DNA from: an uncultured Verrucomicrobiota bacterium
Lineage (GTDB): Bacteria > Verrucomicrobiota > Verrucomicrobiia > Verrucomicrobiales > Akkermansiaceae
DNA: 54,405 bases
NCBI GenBank assembly: GCA_937867415.1
Contig: CALMKO010000057.1
Coordinates: forward strand, 1-54,405
Direction of reading: 5' to 3'
Part shown: piece by piece, positions 16,901 through 25,225 of the stretch
Layout of the letters: the number at the start of each line of letters is the position of its first letter
Numbering within the stretch: the stretch's first letter is position 1
Notes under the pieces: model-generated
The model's input: the letters and a program-made list of their open reading frames with translations, nothing else
Database searches by the model: none
What the model was told of the DNA's origin: nothing
Made by a program: the position numbers and the translations under genes

Positions 16901-18650
16901 CGAGGGTGGCCAGCTGCCGGGACACAAAGTGAATGCTTTAATCGCCCGTTTGAGAAATACCCAGCCAGGGGTGCAGTTGATTTCTCCCCCACCCCATCAC
17001 GATATCTATTCGATCGAGGATTTGGCGCAGTTGATTCACGATTTAAAAGAAGTGAATCCGCGGGCGAGAGTGACCGTGAAACTGGTTGCTGAATCCGGGA
17101 TTGGCCCCGTCGCTGCGGGTTGCGCCAAGGCTTCGGCGGACAATATCCTCATTTCCGGGCATGATGGAGGGACCGGGGCATCCCCCCTTTCATCGACCAA
17201 GCACGCGGGATCGCCATGGGAACTTGGTTTGGCCGAAGCCCAGCAGACCTTGTTGATCAACAACTTGCGGGACCGAGTCATCCTACGGACTGACGGAGGC
17301 ATTCGCAATGGAAGGGACGTGGTGATCGCCGCCATTCTGGGAGCCGAGCAGTTCAACTTCGGAACCACGGCAATGATTGCGATGGGCTGTGTTTACGTCC
17401 GGAAGTGCCATTTGAACACCTGCCCGGTCGGAATCGCGACCACGGATCCGAAATTTCGCGCCAAATTCAAAGGCACACCGGAAATGGTGATCAACTATTT
17501 CACTGCCGTAGCTGAGGAGGCACGGCAGCACATGGCCCGTCTCGGGGTGCGCTCGCTGGACGAGCTGATCGGCAGGCCGGAATTTCTCAAGCAGCGCCAC
17601 ATTCCAGATCACCCGAAAGCAAACACGTTGGATCTGAGCGCCTTACTCAAAGACGTGGTGCCTCAGTTGGCGGAGATTTCCGACCTGCCAGTGGATTCGA
17701 TTTCCCGAATTTGCGCCAAACCCCGGAACGACGGGTTGGCCAAGCCTGAGCTGGATCTTCAGATTCTCAAGGATCTGGTGTTTGAGATTTCAGGCGGCCA
17801 GGCACCGGACACTCCGGAGTATGGACCTGAGTCGATTTCCCGTGAGGTGATGGACGCCATTCAACTCCTGCCCGACCGTCCGGCGCTTTCGCTCAGCTAC
17901 GACGTGATCAACACCAACCGCAACATCGGCACGCGGCTTTCCGGGCGGATCGCCGAGGTCCATGGCGACCGCGGTCTTCCTGCCAATTCCGTGCACATCA
18001 CCTGCCGCGGCAGCGCCGGCCAATCGTTCGGAACTTTCCTCGTGGGCGGCGTGAAGCTGGAACTCATCGGCGAGGCGAATGACTACGTCGGAAAAGGGAT
18101 GGCAGCCGGGGAAATCGTCATTCGGGTCTCGGAAGACGCCGCCTTTGTCGCGGCGACTAACACGATTTGCGGAAACACCTGCCTCTACGGGGCCACCGGC
18201 GGCAAACTTTTCGCCACCGGCCGCGCGGGCGAGCGCTTCGCGGTGCGGAACTCCGGTGCAACCGCGGTGGTCGAGGGCGTGGGTGATCACGGGTGCGAAT
18301 ACATGACCAATGGCAACGTGGTCATCCTCGGGAAAACCGGTAAAAACTTCGGTGCCGGTATGTCTGGCGGCACCGCCTACATCTACGACGTGGATGGGAA
18401 GTTCTATTCGCGCGTGAACTCGGAAATGGTCGTGGCGCTCCCGATCAAGCGGCCGCAGGACATCGCCGAGGTGAAAGCACTCATCGAGCTGCACCACCAG
18501 CGCACGGGCTCGGTCCAAGCCGCAACACTACTGGCGACCTGGGATGACACGGTGCGCAAGCTCGTCCGGGTCATCGCCAAGGAACGAGCCGAGCTCGAAG
18601 CGGCCGAGGAACTCCACGAAGCCGCATCGACTCCCCTCACCTCACGATAA
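13977..18650 (+). CDS. gltB: Glutamate synthase, large subunit
   Basis: This is a 1557-residue enzyme that makes two glutamates from glutamine and 2-oxoglutarate, the GOGAT half of ammonia assimilation. The ATG at 13977 gives a ~25-residue propeptide before the catalytic cysteine (QEHDNCGMGAI, Cys26), as in known GltB proteins. A type 2 amidotransferase domain (to ~430) is followed by the central domain and the FMN-binding synthase domain (GAKPGEGGQLPG, SGHDGGTGASPLSS). The 3Fe-4S cysteines appear in MGCVYVRKCHLNTCPVG near residue 1140, and the C-terminal GXGXG beta-helix ends the protein. No small subunit (gltD) is next to it, so the electron-donating partner is encoded elsewhere or the enzyme uses ferredoxin. 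An AT-rich hairpin follows directly. Confidence 0.97.
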   Translation: MNAFYHSSTPFISDSLHQLSQEHDNCGMGAIAQLQGKRSYQVLDYALTSVCCMTHRGAVDADMKSGDGSGVLTQIPYPLFLKAAEKLGYSFENELDMAVAVFFFPSGNPGQTESLKELSAEITGKRGIRQIGWREVPVDLDALGKKALATRPQIEHLIMARPEGMDSDTFERQLYLCRREIEARTKEIHGFYMPSFSSRLISYKALAMPAALRAFYLDFSDPDYQVAIALYHQRFSTNTFPAWPLGQPFRTMCHNGEINTVEGNRNWMTSREEFFASPVWGDEIDLVKNLIRHGESDSASLDHALELLILSGRSPEHAMCMLVPPAYRNDEDISDELRAFYQYNRTFSEPWDGPAGLVFTDGNKLCASLDRNGLRPSRYKLTADGILYIGSEAGAVVLEDSTIIRKGRLGPGQMISANTATGEFKLDAEIKNELSKQQPYRRWIDENRLELRKFVSPDAHVPELDYSPLDLSRQQVTHGISLEELDMVFPPMIKGAQEAVFSMGDDIPLAVLSSHPRVLYTYFKQLFAQVTNPPIDPIREWAVMSIGAGLGPEHNLLMETPEHCKTISLDSAILFEHQLDKIKDLQDQGFRSIVLDITWAASSGSAGMKSRLDELCTEAEKAVEQDFNILILSDRASSAERVPIPSLLAVGTIHHHLTRIRTRLRASLVLESGEVRDVHQIACCFGFGATAICPYLGYATVRQLVAADSEKSKLGEISPSKAMSQYRKALEKGILKIMSKMGISVLNSYQGAQTFEAIGVGKEVVDFSFSGVSSKIGGVGFSEIADESLIRHRAAFETDVSNGETLNLGDPGYNRYRKTGERHVYTTEVIKNFHTYVKSGKSEDYEEYVRVALETNPVAIKDLIEFVPSNGGPIPLEEVEPMESIRRRFTTAAMSLGALSPEAHETLAIAMNRIGGKSDSGEGGEDPVRYKPYANGDFARSYIKQVASGRFGVSAYYLVNAGELEIKMAQGAKPGEGGQLPGHKVNALIARLRNTQPGVQLISPPPHHDIYSIEDLAQLIHDLKEVNPRARVTVKLVAESGIGPVAAGCAKASADNILISGHDGGTGASPLSSTKHAGSPWELGLAEAQQTLLINNLRDRVILRTDGGIRNGRDVVIAAILGAEQFNFGTTAMIAMGCVYVRKCHLNTCPVGIATTDPKFRAKFKGTPEMVINYFTAVAEEARQHMARLGVRSLDELIGRPEFLKQRHIPDHPKANTLDLSALLKDVVPQLAEISDLPVDSISRICAKPRNDGLAKPELDLQILKDLVFEISGGQAPDTPEYGPESISREVMDAIQLLPDRPALSLSYDVINTNRNIGTRLSGRIAEVHGDRGLPANSVHITCRGSAGQSFGTFLVGGVKLELIGEANDYVGKGMAAGEIVIRVSEDAAFVAATNTICGNTCLYGATGGKLFATGRAGERFAVRNSGATAVVEGVGDHGCEYMTNGNVVILGKTGKNFGAGMSGGTAYIYDVDGKFYSRVNSEMVVALPIKRPQDIAEVKALIELHHQRTGSVQAATLLATWDDTVRKLVRVIAKERAELEAAEELHEAASTPLTSR

Positions 18651-18669
18651 TTTCTGGTCAAAGCGTGAA

Positions 18670-18707
18670 AAAGGTTTATTGTTAAGGAAACTTAACAATA
18701 AACCTTT
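18670..18707. terminator. Perfect 17-bp AT-rich hairpin with GAAA loop
   Basis: Bases 18670-18686 and 18691-18707 are exactly complementary (17 bp) around a GAAA tetraloop. The stem is strikingly AT-rich in a GC-rich region and starts 20 bases after the gltB stop. It ends 11 bases before the ATG of the next gene, so it sits in that gene's ribosome-binding zone. It may be a gltB terminator, an operator, or a structure that limits translation of the downstream gene. Confidence 0.6.
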
Positions 18708-18718
18708 CGTCATACTGC

Positions 18719-21598
18719 ATGATCCAGATTCGACTATTTCTCGTATTTCAAGTCTTGTTCGCCTCATGGGCGCTGGCAGCTCCACCGGGAAACGATTCAT
18801 TTGCCGAGGCGACGGTGGCAGGGCCGGCTTTGCCCGCCACGCTGACGGGAAATGCACGGGATGCCACTTATCAGACAGGTGAGCCGGTTCTGAACAGCGA
18901 GTTGAGAAATGGCTCGATCTGGTTCAGGTGGACTCCCAGTTCCGCAGGCACCGGCTTTGCGGTTCCCGTATTTACTTGGGAGCTCGCAGGAGCCACCACG
19001 CCGGGAAGTGGCTATGAAATGCTCGTGCACCGGGGAGCTTCCCTGGCGGGACTGAGCACCCTTGCCCGTGGAGATGAGGCCGCGCCTATCCAACGATTCC
19101 CATACACCACGGGTCAGACGTATTACATCCAGGTTTTCGTGCGGACCACCCCGGCATCAGCGACGTTTCCCTGGAAGTTGGTGATAAGCGGCACCAGCGG
19201 CCCAGCCACCGCTCCGGCGAATGATGCGTTCGCGGCAGCCACTACGATTTCGAGTGGTGCTCCAAGATCTGCAAGCGGAACAACTGTTGCCGCCACCCTC
19301 GAAAGTGGTGAAAGCATCACTGAGAATCTTACCCGCTCGGTTTGGTATCGATATACCTCGAACACCAACAATAGTCGCCTTTTTTCACTCACTCCGGATG
19401 CGGACGACTCGTTTCCCAAGGCTGAGATCTTCACCGGCAGCAGCCTGACGACCTTGTCCCGAGTCGGCTGGATCGACTCGTATGGCGAGACCTTGATCCC
19501 GCTGGTGAATGGGACCACTTACTATATCCGGGTCTTCAATCAGGATGCGAATGACTATAGTATTCCCGGCCCTTTTACCATTGATATCTCGGCATCGCCA
19601 ATCGGAGCAAGTCCGGTAAATAACGCGTTTTCAAATGCAACCGATCTCGGTAGCGCATTGAATACGCCTGTTGCATCGGACACCTTTAAGTCCGGAGTGG
19701 AATCGGGCGAAAAACTCCCGATGGGAACAAGCGGCACCGTTTGGTTCAAATGGACAGCACCCTCGTCCGGGCGGTTTTTGGTTCAGGCGGAATCTCTGGA
19801 TATTCCGCCGGGTGTTTCCGTATGGGCGGGCAGCGGTTTGGCGATTTTGAAATTGAAGGGGTCCTCGGATTGGTTCAACCCCGTAGTATCATTTCAGGCA
19901 GCGATAGGTGAAACCATCTATTTTCAGGCCTGTGGCGAGGGTGGATACTTTTTCCCGTTTGATATTTCGGTCATTGCGGATACCGAGCCTACAACTCCCC
20001 CCCGGGTGGTTTCCACCGCCCTGAACAACGCAAGCGTGGATGTGACGACCGGCGACCAAACGGTGACGCTGTCGATCGAAATCGCAGGATCTGCCGGGGG
20101 CTACATCTCTGCTGTAGACCTTTTACATCCAGGTGGTGGATTGGTGGATTTCGCCCTAACCGATGATTTTGTTTTCACCCCGGGGACATCGGGGAATGGA
20201 TTCTACAGCACCACTCTCACCATTCCGCAGGGAGCGGCTGCGGGCAGCTATCCCATCGTCATCTACTTGCGGGACGGGACGGAAACCGTGGACTATCTGT
20301 TCGGCTCGACCGGATTGATCACGGACCGGGATCCGCTTTACTTCTTCTGGCCGACCTATGCGGACATCCCCGATGGCCCGGACTTTCTAACCGTAACCAA
20401 TAGCGGTGTGGCGGACACGCCGCCCGCTTTGACAAGCTTTACCGTCACTCCAAGCAACGCGGATGTGGGTGCGGCGGCGGCAACGGTCAGCTTCTCGGCA
20501 GTCGTCACCGATGCTCAAGGTGTGGATTCGGTGTCGATGGAATGGAGTGACCCGACGGAAACTCTGTTAGGCGACAGGATTGACCTGGTTCGCAGCTCGG
20601 GAAGCCCTCTCGATGGTTCTTGGACGGGCACGTTGACCATTCCGCGCTATGCGGCTCCGGGACGCCTCAATCTGACCCTGGAGGTGACTGACAGCAGCGG
20701 GCAGACCCGTCAGTTTGGTATTCAGCCGGCGAATGATGGTCTCCGTGACCGATATTTCGGGCGCTTGCAGACCATGGCAAATTCCACGATCACTCTGAAC
20801 AACTCGGTCGGGCTGGATGTCCTGCCGCCACAGATCAGTGAAGTCACGGTGACTCCGAATCCAGCGACATTCGGCTCAGGGGGAACGGCGGATGTGGCTG
20901 TTTCACTCCGGGTCAAGGACGGTCAGTCAGGAGCGGATGAAGTTTATTTTGCTCTGGGTTCCAATCCATTGGTTCTGCTTCCACGTCTGAGTGGGACTGC
21001 AGAGGACGGCATTTATGGGAGAACGGTGACGATCCGCCGCGCGGATTCAGGGCCGGGGGTGCATGAGACGGTTTTTGCGACGTATGATGTTTCGGGAAAT
21101 GAGGGGATTTTCAATTCGCCTGTGCCTGGAGTGGTTCGGACGACCTTGCTCGCACCCGCAGCGGGAACTTACAACGCATGGGCCTTCGGCTTCTCATTAG
21201 CTCCTCCTCTGGACGGGCCGTCGGCATCTGCCCAGGCGGATGGGATTTCCAATGCCCTGAAATTCGCCTTCAATCTGGACCCCACGCAGTCCACCTCGGG
21301 AGCGGAGCGAATCCTCATTTCCGGAACCGGGCGGGCTGGATTACCGAACCTAACCATCACCGGGACCGGCTCCTCCACCCGCCTGCGGATGGAATACATC
21401 CGCCGGATTGGAGCCCCGGGCCTGAGTTACACGGCCGAGTTCGGCTCAAGTTTGGGTGGAGCGGGTGCCTGGAGTCCGGTGACGGGCGGCACCGTCACCG
21501 GGATTGATTCGCAATGGGAGCGCGTGGTGGTGGAAGATGCATCTGGAACCGGGGCTGCCGCCCGTTTTGGCAGAGTGAAGGTGGTAACCCAGCCATGA
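18719..21598 (+). CDS. Large secreted modular protein with three PPC-like repeats
   Basis: This is a 959-residue exported protein with a signal peptide at 1-20 (LFLVFQVLFASWALAA). Three related ~130-residue modules start near residues 22, 163 and 295. Each opens with a P-x-N-D/N-x-F-x-x-A motif and contains a W-[FY]-[KR]-[WY] strand, as in PPC/jelly-roll accessory domains of bacterial secreted enzymes. Two Ig-like domains (opening FTVTPSNADVG and VTVTPNPATFG) occupy about 570-810. The C-terminal ~110 residues form a module (ISNALKFAFNLDPT, YTAEFGSSL) also seen at the ends of the proteins at 1532 and 51037. No catalytic domain was recognised; it may be an adhesin or surface-attached binding protein. 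The hairpin at 18670-18707 lies just before the start. Confidence 0.72.
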   Translation: MIQIRLFLVFQVLFASWALAAPPGNDSFAEATVAGPALPATLTGNARDATYQTGEPVLNSELRNGSIWFRWTPSSAGTGFAVPVFTWELAGATTPGSGYEMLVHRGASLAGLSTLARGDEAAPIQRFPYTTGQTYYIQVFVRTTPASATFPWKLVISGTSGPATAPANDAFAAATTISSGAPRSASGTTVAATLESGESITENLTRSVWYRYTSNTNNSRLFSLTPDADDSFPKAEIFTGSSLTTLSRVGWIDSYGETLIPLVNGTTYYIRVFNQDANDYSIPGPFTIDISASPIGASPVNNAFSNATDLGSALNTPVASDTFKSGVESGEKLPMGTSGTVWFKWTAPSSGRFLVQAESLDIPPGVSVWAGSGLAILKLKGSSDWFNPVVSFQAAIGETIYFQACGEGGYFFPFDISVIADTEPTTPPRVVSTALNNASVDVTTGDQTVTLSIEIAGSAGGYISAVDLLHPGGGLVDFALTDDFVFTPGTSGNGFYSTTLTIPQGAAAGSYPIVIYLRDGTETVDYLFGSTGLITDRDPLYFFWPTYADIPDGPDFLTVTNSGVADTPPALTSFTVTPSNADVGAAAATVSFSAVVTDAQGVDSVSMEWSDPTETLLGDRIDLVRSSGSPLDGSWTGTLTIPRYAAPGRLNLTLEVTDSSGQTRQFGIQPANDGLRDRYFGRLQTMANSTITLNNSVGLDVLPPQISEVTVTPNPATFGSGGTADVAVSLRVKDGQSGADEVYFALGSNPLVLLPRLSGTAEDGIYGRTVTIRRADSGPGVHETVFATYDVSGNEGIFNSPVPGVVRTTLLAPAAGTYNAWAFGFSLAPPLDGPSASAQADGISNALKFAFNLDPTQSTSGAERILISGTGRAGLPNLTITGTGSSTRLRMEYIRRIGAPGLSYTAEFGSSLGGAGAWSPVTGGTVTGIDSQWERVVVEDASGTGAAARFGRVKVVTQP

Positions 21599-21604
21599 TG
21601 TCCA

Positions 21605-21620
21605 TTCAGGAGCACCTGAA
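21605..21620. terminator. Short hairpin between convergent genes
   Basis: TTCAGG and CCTGAA form a 6-bp stem with an AGCA loop in the 55-base gap between the secreted-protein gene and convergent ychF. It is weak and without a T-run. Confidence 0.25.
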
Positions 21621-21653
21621 CTCGGGCAGCTACGCGGTCATGCGCTGACTTGA

Positions 21654-22769
21654 TCAGACATTGAAGCGGAACTCGACGACATCGCCGTCTTTCATCACGT
21701 ATTGCTTGCCTTCGATGCGGACCTTCCCCGCAACCTTTGCTGCGGACATACTGCCTGCGGCCACCAGGTCATCGTAATGGACGATTTCCGCAGCAATGAA
21801 GCCACGTTCGAAATCCGTGTGAATGACTCCCGCCGCCGCCGGAGCCTTGTCGCCTGCGGTGATCGTCCAGGCCCGGGTTTCCTGCACGCCTGTGGTGAGG
21901 TAGGTGCGCAAACCTAACAGATGATAAACTCCACGGATCAAGCCGGAGACTCCGGAGTCCGTCACACCCATTTCAGCGAGGAACTCATTCGCGTCCTCCA
22001 CGGGCATTTCGCTGAGCTCTTCTTCGATTCTCGCCGAGATGACCACCACCTCCGAACCGGTGTGTTCGGTGGCGAATTTTCTTACCCGTGCGACTTGGGG
22101 ATGCGAGTCCGGATCGGCAATCGCACCTGCAAGCTCGTCCTCGGCCACGTTGCAGGCGTAGATCGTCTTTTTGGAGGACAGGAGGAAAAACTCCTTCACA
22201 ATTGCCTTGTCATCGTCGCTAAAATCGATGGTCAACGCGGGTTTCCCTTGGTCGAGATGAGGCATGATGATGTCGATGAGTTCGACTTCCTTCTTCGACT
22301 CCTTGTCGCCGCCTTTGGCTTTTTTCTCACGAGAGTGACGGCGCTTCTCCAAGGATGCGATGTCGGCGAGAATCAACTCGGAATTGATGATGTCGATGTC
22401 GCGGATGGGATCGACCGATCCAAGTTCATGGATGATGTCGTCGTTTTCAAAACAGCGAACCACCTGGACGATGGCATCCGTCTCGCGGATGTTCGCGAGG
22501 AACTGATTGCCGAGTCCAGCCCCCTCCGAAGCACCTTTGACGAGTCCAGCGATGTCGACGATTTCAATCGCCGTCGGCACCAGTTTTTGAGAGCTCGAGA
22601 TCTTCGAAAGCACCGCCAAACGAGGATCCGGGACGCTGACGATGCCGACGTTCGGGTCGATGGTGCAAAACGGGTAGTTGGCCGCTTCCGCCTTACGGGT
22701 GCGGGTCACAGCATTGAAGAGTGTCGATTTTCCGACATTGGGTAGTCCTACGATTCCGGCTTTGAGCAT
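21654..22769 (-). CDS. ychF: YchF/OLA1-family P-loop nucleotidase
   Basis: This is a 371-residue cytoplasmic OBG-type P-loop protein that prefers ATP and associates with ribosomes; it is implicated in translation fidelity and stress responses. The P-loop [15 protein letters not shown] is at 8-22, then [11 protein letters not shown], the switch region [20 protein letters not shown], and a C-terminal TGS domain ending [11 protein letters not shown]. The G4 element reads NVAEDEL, as expected for the ATP-preferring YchF branch rather than the NKxD of GTPases. Length matches the family. It is a single gene with no evident operon partners. Confidence 0.96.
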   Translation of the reverse strand: MLKAGIVGLPNVGKSTLFNAVTRTRKAEAANYPFCTIDPNVGIVSVPDPRLAVLSKISSSQKLVPTAIEIVDIAGLVKGASEGAGLGNQFLANIRETDAIVQVVRCFENDDIIHELGSVDPIRDIDIINSELILADIASLEKRRHSREKKAKGGDKESKKEVELIDIIMPHLDQGKPALTIDFSDDDKAIVKEFFLLSSKKTIYACNVAEDELAGAIADPDSHPQVARVRKFATEHTGSEVVVISARIEEELSEMPVEDANEFLAEMGVTDSGVSGLIRGVYHLLGLRTYLTTGVQETRAWTITAGDKAPAAAGVIHTDFERGFIAAEIVHYDDLVAAGSMSAAKVAGKVRIEGKQYVMKDGDVVEFRFNV

Positions 22770-23121
22770 GGCGGCGGGAGGTTGGGAGTAGCGGGGCTGA
22801 AGGACGAGTAAAAAATGATCCTGTCTTTCACGGCGATCCCGAAATCAACAGCCGTGGCCAAGGCTGCGATTGGACGGGATTGGGAAATCGCGAGAAAGAT
22901 CGGAATTTGGGTAAGGCGGGAACTTATTTGCCGTTCCCTCCATCCGCGCGGCGCAGCTGTAGACCTCTTGCCAGAAGGAGTTGCCGAAACGCAAAAGATT
23001 CAAGGGGCGGCGGTCACCGAAGCGCCGAAGCGCATGAGATGCCGATGGACAAGAGCTCCGCGTCTCTCGATCGGCTGGACAAGCGCTTGGGCGGGGTGGA
23101 AGCCGTATGAGCCAGACCTTG
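22770..23121. other. 352-base gap without a recognised gene
   Basis: Two overlapping open frames exist on opposite strands (22815-23189 and 22845-23222), but neither has a ribosome-binding site, a family resemblance or a sensible start. No tRNA cloverleaf or strong hairpin was found. I see nothing that can be assigned. Confidence 0.5.
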
Positions 23122-25188
23122 TCATTCGACGATCTGGAATGAATAAATCCCTGCGCCGTTTTCCGGACGCTCGCAAGCGTGGAGGGTGATGCGCACATAC
23201 CGCGCACGTGCCTTACCGCCATCTTTGTGAGGACTCACCGCCACCGGGAATTCCCCTCGTTTGTCGGCGTGGGTCTTCCAACTGTTTCCATCCGCGGAAA
23301 GCTCGATGTGATATTGGTAAGATAGGGTGGGATATTCAAAGGTGGTCCGGATTTCCGAGAACTCGCTCACCTCGCCGAGATCGACCGTGAAGGATTGCGG
23401 GTAGTTGTTGTCTGCGGCCCTCCAGAGGCTGGCGTTGTTGTGATCGAGCGCGAACTCGGGCACATAGTGGCCACTCTTTACGCTGGTGGCGGTGGCGTAG
23501 CTGCCATGGGCGAGGTCCTTGCCCTGGGATACGATTTTCAGCAGAGGCCCGAATCCCGTTTGGGTGGGCACGACCGGTTTGATGGTGCCATCGGGGTTGA
23601 ATTCCATCACGTCGGCGGCAGTCTGGCGGAACACCAGCGCCCCCCCTTCGTGGGGTTGGTTGTGCTGGTGATAGACGATGTAGTGTTTGCCCTTGAATTT
23701 GAGCACCGAGTTATGGCCGGGACCACGGGTGGTCTGCTCTTCATTCATCTGGAGAATGGTATGATCGGGCGGAGTGGTGAACGGGCCGAGCGGCTTGTCC
23801 GCCATGGCGTAGCGGACCGAGTAGGTGCCGTCATGCAGGACGCCGGATGAATACAGGAGATAGTATTTCCCCTGATGTTTGATCATGTAGGATCCCTCGA
23901 CGAAATCAGGGATGGCCGGACCATTGGAAACATCCACGGCGTTTTCGGGTTCCGAGCCTTTTCCCCGGACGGTGGAGGCGGTGACGGGCTTGTTGAGCGA
24001 AACCACCTTGTCACCGGAATACACCGCGAAGTTGTAGAGGCCCGCCCAGTGGCCGCCGCAATGGTTGAAAGTAATGCGGACGTGACGTCCCCTGCCCTGC
24101 CCCGCATCGACGTATCCATCGCCGGCAAGCTCGCGGCGGTTCTCGGAACGGTCCGCGAAAATATGCCAGTTCTGTTCATCCTCGGAAATTTCAATCTTGT
24201 AGCCATAAGCCACCTGTTTGAACTCGGGGGAGGTATGGATTCTGGTGATCGTCTGCGATTCACCAAGATCAACGCTAAGCCACTGCGGCAGTTCGCCACC
24301 ACTGGGCAGCCACTTGGTGCCTTTGAGGAAATGCACCTCGCCTTCGATATCCTTGAGATCGGGCGTGAGCTTCGCTGCCATCGCTTCCGACCAACCCCAA
24401 TACATGTAGGCTTGGCCGTCGTCGTCGATGAACGGTTGCGCATCCATGTTGTAGGCGGCGACGATGCGACCGGCATTGCCGCCGCCGCTGACGATCGCGG
24501 TGTTGTCCTCGCGCAGGTTTTTCCATGGGCCTGTCGGTGAGTCCGCCACGGCGACCCAGGTGTCGTAACCGCCAGAGCGAGTGATGAACTGATAGTATTT
24601 GTCGCCCTTGCGGATGATGTCGGGCGCCCAGATGTCGCCGCCGAATTTCCGGTATTCCGGGTAGTTGGTGAGCTTCATCTCCCAGTTCACGAAATCGTCC
24701 GACGTCCAAACGGACGCGCGGCCGTAGGAGCCGGCATCGTTTTCCATCGAGGTGGCATAGATATAGAATTTCCCTTCATCGAACATCACATGCGGATCGG
24801 GAAACATGCCGGGCAGGATGGGGTTTCCGGAATATTCGCCCGGTGGATAGACGTTGACCGTGGTGGTCGCGGTGATCGGCGGTTTGCCGTTGATCGTGGC
24901 GGTGAGCTGAAATATATACTTGCCCGGCTGGTCCGCCGTGGCCCAAGTGATGGCGGCATCCGATCGCTCGATTTTCACCTCACCCGGGCCGCTTTGCTGA
25001 GTCCATAAAACCTTGGCATCCTTCCACTCCGCCTGGAGGTGGCTGGCGAGCAGAAGTTTGTGAGGAAGGATCGCGAAATAGCCGCGTCCGATACCGACGG
25101 GCGGCGGCGGTTCCGGTTTCTTGTTCTCCTCGGCGAGGACGTTTCCAACGAGGAGTGCCATAGAGCCGATGAGTAAGGCATGTTTCAT
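23122..25188 (-). CDS. GH43-family glycosidase with an inserted and a C-terminal F5/8 type C domain
   Basis: This is a 688-residue exported enzyme, probably an arabinofuranosidase, arabinanase or xylosidase. The start at 25188 gives a signal peptide (MKHALLIGSMALLVGNVLA). An Ig/PKD-like module (~25-115) precedes the five-bladed GH43 propeller. The general base Asp lies in MFPDPHVMF (~131), the pKa-modulating Asp in PFIDDDGQAYMYWGW (~255-257) and the general acid Glu in FVEGSYMIKH (~431). A discoidin domain (QWLSVDLGESQTITRI to NFAVYSG, ~300-400) is inserted inside the catalytic fold between the last two residues, and a second is C-terminal (~545-688). This is the last gene of the arabinan operon, 37 bases after the upstream GH127 gene. 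Confidence 0.87.
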   Translation of the reverse strand: MKHALLIGSMALLVGNVLAEENKKPEPPPPVGIGRGYFAILPHKLLLASHLQAEWKDAKVLWTQQSGPGEVKIERSDAAITWATADQPGKYIFQLTATINGKPPITATTTVNVYPPGEYSGNPILPGMFPDPHVMFDEGKFYIYATSMENDAGSYGRASVWTSDDFVNWEMKLTNYPEYRKFGGDIWAPDIIRKGDKYYQFITRSGGYDTWVAVADSPTGPWKNLREDNTAIVSGGGNAGRIVAAYNMDAQPFIDDDGQAYMYWGWSEAMAAKLTPDLKDIEGEVHFLKGTKWLPSGGELPQWLSVDLGESQTITRIHTSPEFKQVAYGYKIEISEDEQNWHIFADRSENRRELAGDGYVDAGQGRGRHVRITFNHCGGHWAGLYNFAVYSGDKVVSLNKPVTASTVRGKGSEPENAVDVSNGPAIPDFVEGSYMIKHQGKYYLLYSSGVLHDGTYSVRYAMADKPLGPFTTPPDHTILQMNEEQTTRGPGHNSVLKFKGKHYIVYHQHNQPHEGGALVFRQTAADVMEFNPDGTIKPVVPTQTGFGPLLKIVSQGKDLAHGSYATATSVKSGHYVPEFALDHNNASLWRAADNNYPQSFTVDLGEVSEFSEIRTTFEYPTLSYQYHIELSADGNSWKTHADKRGEFPVAVSPHKDGGKARARYVRITLHACERPENGAGIYSFQIVE

Positions 25189-25225
25189 GGGAATACTATT
25201 GGAAGTTTGATCCGGTTGGAAGGCA

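Noticed and set aside
22815-23222. Two opposing open frames in the gap after ychF
   Set aside because: Neither has a plausible start region, signal peptide or known family, and they overlap each other.
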